DNA of 64,000 nt from Mycolicibacterium rhodesiae NBB3. Lineage in GTDB: Bacteria; Actinomycetota; Actinomycetes; Mycobacteriales; Mycobacteriaceae. The translations under genes were made by a program, and so were the position numbers. Under the pieces are notes generated by a model. That model ran no database searches. It was not told the DNA's origin and saw nothing but the letters and a program-made list of their open reading frames with translations. The stretch covers positions 4,774,001-4,838,000 of the forward strand of contig NC_016604.1 in assembly GCF_000230895.2 (NCBI RefSeq), given 5' to 3'. This document shows, one piece after another, positions 60,972-64,000 of the stretch (within the stretch, counting starts at the first letter, position 1; every line of letters begins with the position of its first letter).

Positions 60972-61024
60972 GATATATAGACGTCATGAAGCTCTCAGCC
61001 TGACATTGCGATTGGCTCGCCCGA

Positions 61025-61843
61025 CTAGAGCAGACGCGTCAGTCGCGTCAGATTCAGCGGAACCCCGGCGACGCTGAGCTGCCCGAGGATGTCTTCCAGC
61101 CGCTTGCGCGGCAGGTCCATCTGCCATTCGGACACCGACGCCGTGAGGCATACGACGTCGGGAGCGAAGGCGACGCGGGTGAGCCGCAGCCCGTGAGGTA
61201 GCTCGGGAAGGCGCACCGGGTAGGCAGGAGCCCGGGCCGGCAGCGTCCAGCGGGACCGGCGGGCGACGAGAACGCGGGGTCGCAGCCACAGTGTCGAACC
61301 GTCGAGCTGCGCATCGACCTCGATATGACCGAGCATCGGACGTCGGGCCATCCGCAGCCGCGCGACACCATCACTGCCGACCTCGCCGGACAACCTCGGC
61401 GCCGCCCACAGGAAGAGGTCGTCCAAGGCGGCCGCAGGGACCTGCAACGTCAGCTCCACCGGAGCGGCGACCAGGACCGGCGGCGTGCTCGGCCGCATGT
61501 GCACGTTGTGCAGCACCGCCGTCGCGTGATGGAACGTGTTGTCCTCCCAGCGGATGTCGCGGGCGGCGATGCGGACGTCGTTCAGTTGCCCGACCGATAG
61601 ACCACGAACATCGAGGGTGGAGTCGAACTCCGTGACGGTCAGGGTGAGCGTGCCGTCATCGAGCCGGATCGCGAGGCGACGGCCCACCACCAGCCGTCGC
61701 ACGGTCGTGAACAGCGTCCGGTACGCCATCGCCGCACCGCTGCTCACCGGTCCCACTGCCGCCGTCGTCCACAGCGACGTCAACATGTCGATCGGCCGGA
61801 ACGGATCGAACCGGCGCAGTGGGCCCGCCATGGCATCCAGCAT
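61025..61843 (-). CDS. DUF2993 (LmeA-like) family protein
   Basis: 272 residues. Long beta-rich sequence with repeated strands such as LAIRLDDGTLTLTVTEFDSTLDVRGLSVGQL and APVELTLQVPAAALDDLF, matching the DUF2993/LmeA lipid-binding family of mycobacteria, in which LmeA takes part in lipomannan elongation. The N-terminus lacks a convincing signal peptide. Function here is inferred only at family level. Confidence 0.75.
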   Translation of the reverse strand: MLDAMAGPLRRFDPFRPIDMLTSLWTTAAVGPVSSGAAMAYRTLFTTVRRLVVGRRLAIRLDDGTLTLTVTEFDSTLDVRGLSVGQLNDVRIAARDIRWEDNTFHHATAVLHNVHMRPSTPPVLVAAPVELTLQVPAAALDDLFLWAAPRLSGEVGSDGVARLRMARRPMLGHIEVDAQLDGSTLWLRPRVLVARRSRWTLPARAPAYPVRLPELPHGLRLTRVAFAPDVVCLTASVSEWQMDLPRKRLEDILGQLSVAGVPLNLTRLTRLL

Positions 61844-61951
61844 CCGCTACGGGCGCCCTGGAATGGAACACACGTCGGGTGAAATCACGATCAGCGTCAG
61901 GGGCTGCCCCGCGCCGACGCCGGTGCCACGGCCTTCCGTAAGGTGGAGGCG

Positions 61952-63274
61952 ATGACGTCTGTAGTGGTCGTCGGCAGCGGGTTCACCGGCTTCGAATGCG
62001 CCCGTCAGCTGGCACGAAAAATGGCAAGGCACGCGAAAAAAACAGGGGCATCGGTCGATATCACGATCATTTCGCCGGTCGACTACATGCTGTACACGCC
62101 GCTGCTGCCCGATGTCGCCGGCGGTCTGGTGGACGCCCGGTTCGTCGCGATTCCGCTCGCCAATGCCTTGACCGGGGTGCAGGCCATCCGCGGCCGAGTG
62201 GACGAGGTCGACTTCGACGGCCGGACGGTGACGTTCACCGACCCCGAGGAACGCGTCCGCAGCCTGGCGTGGGACCGCCTGGTTCTCACGCCGGGCTCGG
62301 TGACTCGGCTGTTCGACATCACCGGTCTGGCGGAGCACGCCCGCGGCCTCAAGTCGCCAGCCGAAGCGCTGTACCTGCGCGACCATGTGCTCCAGCAGCT
62401 CGAACTGGCCGACGTCGACGACGATGCCGGCAGGGCGGAGGCGCGGCGCACGGTGGTGGTGGTCGGCGCGTCGTACTCCGGCACCGAGCTCGCCGTGCAG
62501 CTGCGAGCGCTCGCCGATTCCGCGGCCAGACAGATGGACTTCGACCCCGCCGAGGTCAAGTTCGTCCTGCTCGATCTAGCCGAGCAGGTGATGCCGGAAG
62601 TGGGGGAAAAGCTCGGTGCCGCCGCGCAGCGGGTGCTCAAGTCGCGTGGTATCGACGTGCGCCTCGGTGTGACGCTGGCCGAGGTCCATCCCGAACACGT
62701 TGTGCTCAGCGATGACTCGTTGATCCGGACGCACACCGTCGCATGGGTCACCGGTGTCACCGGCGCACCGCTCATCGAGAAGCTCGGGCTGCCTACCGAG
62801 CGCGGTCGTCTGAAGGTCACCACGGAGCTGCAGGTTCCCGGACACCCCGACGTGTTCGGTGCGGGCGACGCGGCCGCGGTACCCGACGTGACGCAGCCGG
62901 GCGAGATCACGCCACCGACCGCGCAGCATGCGACACGGCAGGGAAAGGCGTTGGCCCGCAACGTCGCCGCAAGCCTGGGCTACGGAAAGGCCAAACCGTA
63001 CAAGCACCGCAACATGGGACTGGTCGTCGACCTCGGCCCCCGCTACGCCGTCGCCAACCCGCTCAACGTGCAGCTGTCGGGTTTCCCGGCCAAGGTCGTC
63101 ACCCGCGTCTACCACATCTATGCGATCCCGCGATTCGTCAACAGGTGGGCGGTGTCCCTGGCGTATCTGACCGACGTGTTCTTCGACCGGTCGGTCGTCT
63201 CGTTCGGGCTGTCGACGCAGGAGGACGCACGATTCGCCACCAGCGAGGGCATCCCGATGCCGAAGCCCGACTGA
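61952..63274 (+). CDS. NDH-2-like NAD(P)/FAD-dependent oxidoreductase
   Basis: 440 residues from ATG 61952, chosen for GGAGG four bases upstream (a GTG at 61943 is in frame). Two Rossmann motifs: VVVVGSGFTGFECA at the N-terminus for FAD and VVVVGASYSGTELA near residue 170 for NAD. DVFGAGDAAAVPDV and the TAQHATRQGKALARN segment are typical of type II NADH dehydrogenases. It may pass electrons to quinone; whether it serves the Rieske or P450 systems is unknown. Confidence 0.88.
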   Translation: MTSVVVVGSGFTGFECARQLARKMARHAKKTGASVDITIISPVDYMLYTPLLPDVAGGLVDARFVAIPLANALTGVQAIRGRVDEVDFDGRTVTFTDPEERVRSLAWDRLVLTPGSVTRLFDITGLAEHARGLKSPAEALYLRDHVLQQLELADVDDDAGRAEARRTVVVVGASYSGTELAVQLRALADSAARQMDFDPAEVKFVLLDLAEQVMPEVGEKLGAAAQRVLKSRGIDVRLGVTLAEVHPEHVVLSDDSLIRTHTVAWVTGVTGAPLIEKLGLPTERGRLKVTTELQVPGHPDVFGAGDAAAVPDVTQPGEITPPTAQHATRQGKALARNVAASLGYGKAKPYKHRNMGLVVDLGPRYAVANPLNVQLSGFPAKVVTRVYHIYAIPRFVNRWAVSLAYLTDVFFDRSVVSFGLSTQEDARFATSEGIPMPKPD

Positions 63275-63306
63275 TTGGATTCGGCGGAACGGGGAACGTT
63301 ACCGTC

Positions 63307-63498
63307 ATGGCTACATACCGCGTGTTGAATCCTCATGGTGACGTCGTCGACACCAAGGACATCGAGAGCGCCGACGATGCGCATGCCTGGTTTGTCGACC
63401 AGAAGGCAGAGCCCGAACTGGGCTGGCGCATGGAGGTCAAGACCGACGACGGTGACTGGGCATTCTTCGACGACAGCGAGGGTGACCGCAAGTACTGA
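63307..63498 (+). CDS. Small hypothetical protein
   Basis: 63 residues from ATG 63307. Acidic, starting MATYRVLNPHGDVVDTKDIESADDAHAWF with a C-terminal DDGDWAFFDDSEG. No known domain recognised. The codon pattern suits a real gene. Confidence 0.65.
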   Translation: MATYRVLNPHGDVVDTKDIESADDAHAWFVDQKAEPELGWRMEVKTDDGDWAFFDDSEGDRKY

Positions 63499-63524
63499 CG
63501 TCGCGTGCCGACTAGGCTGGCGCG

Positions 63525-64000
63525 GTGCCCAAACTCAGCGCGGGTCTGCTGCTGTATCGCGTGATCGACGGTGAGCTCGAGGTGCTGATCGGCCACCCCG
63601 GCGGGCCGTTCTGGGCGCGCAAGGACGACGGTGCGTGGTCGATTCCCAAGGGCGAGTACGTCGAGGGCGAGGACCCGTGGACTGTGGCACAGCGCGAGTT
63701 CGAGGAAGAACTGGGCAAGAAGGTGCCCGTCGGCGCGCGTATCGACTTCGATCCGGTGAGGCAGCCCAGCGGCAAGGTGATCACGGCGTTCGCCGTTCGC
63801 GGTGACCTCGACCTCGACGGCTCGTTCTCCAACACATTCGAGATGGAGTGGCCCAAGGGTTCGGGAAAGCTCAGGGAGTTCCCCGAAATCGACCGCGTGG
63901 GTTGGTTTCCCGTGGCTGCGGCTCGGTCGAAGCTGCTGAAAGGGCAGCGTCCGCTGCTCGAGAGTCTGCTGTCGGCGCTCGAAGCCGACGAATCGGACGT
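63525..64000 (+). CDS. NUDIX hydrolase, 3' end outside window
   Basis: At least 158 residues from GTG 63525 with no stop before the window edge. The Nudix box GEYVEGEDPWTVAQREFEEELGKKV is complete (G-x5-E-x7-REFEEELG). The region before it (LLLYRVIDGELEVLIGHPGGPFWARKDDGAWSIPKG) resembles the bacterial NUDIX subgroup of predicted nucleotide-phosphate hydrolases. The substrate is unknown. Confidence 0.9.
   Translation, partial: MPKLSAGLLLYRVIDGELEVLIGHPGGPFWARKDDGAWSIPKGEYVEGEDPWTVAQREFEEELGKKVPVGARIDFDPVRQPSGKVITAFAVRGDLDLDGSFSNTFEMEWPKGSGKLREFPEIDRVGWFPVAAARSKLLKGQRPLLESLLSALEADESD

Noticed and set aside
1..64000. CRISPR arrays, tRNA or rRNA genes, phage integration sites.
   Set aside because: No regularly spaced repeats, cloverleaf-like sequence, or integrase/att structure was found by eye on either strand.

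Overview
The window is high-GC DNA from a mycobacterium, most likely a fast-growing environmental Mycolicibacterium-type species. Markers are MmpL/MmpS exporters, DUF732 and DUF7159 proteins, a cutinase-like esterase, an IdeR-like iron box, mycofactocin-coupled dehydrogenases and many ATGA/GTGA gene overlaps. No rRNA, tRNA or CRISPR array was seen. Every name here is read from motifs; no database search was run.

Region 1 (1-16.7 kb) is an export and secondary-metabolite block. It opens inside a nonribosomal peptide synthetase (NRPS) whose visible part runs A-PCP-C-A-PCP-TE. It continues with an M15-like zinc peptidase domain protein, an acyltransferase-3 membrane protein, an mmpL with a candidate IdeR box, a secreted cutinase, a DUF7159 protein, and an mmpS-mmpL operon that carries two small secreted proteins. 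The last C-A-PCP part of the NRPS shares a 533-bp almost perfect repeat with the first A-PCP.

Region 2 (16.8-55.6 kb) is a large catabolic locus. A TetR gene diverges from an SDR-P450 pair across a perfect 20-bp palindrome. Beyond it lie three Rieske oxygenases, a Rieske ferredoxin, two more P450s, a KstD-like flavoprotein, three amidohydrolase-2 proteins, three acyl-CoA synthetases, paired acyl-CoA dehydrogenases, two crotonases, CaiB-fold proteins, a MaoC-like pair, an E1 alpha/beta plus lone lipoyl domain, an NDMA-type alcohol dehydrogenase, an aldehyde dehydrogenase and a lipocalin-like (CrtC/AttH) protein. The layout suggests oxygenation, CoA activation and beta-oxidation-like breakdown of a hydrophobic cyclic compound (steroid-, terpenoid- or polycyclic-like). 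The substrate cannot be named from sequence. Six promoter regions in this block share an AT-rich CTAT-N10-ATAG-like element, which suggests one regulon.

Region 3 (55.6-64 kb) holds mostly housekeeping or unknown mycobacterial genes: NTF2-like, SGNH hydrolase, ankyrin-repeat, DUF2993, NDH-2-like and NUDIX proteins. It also carries an intact IS30-family element with 26-bp inverted repeats and a GAT target duplication, inserted just upstream of the ankyrin gene. Intergenic gaps are all below about 170 bp.
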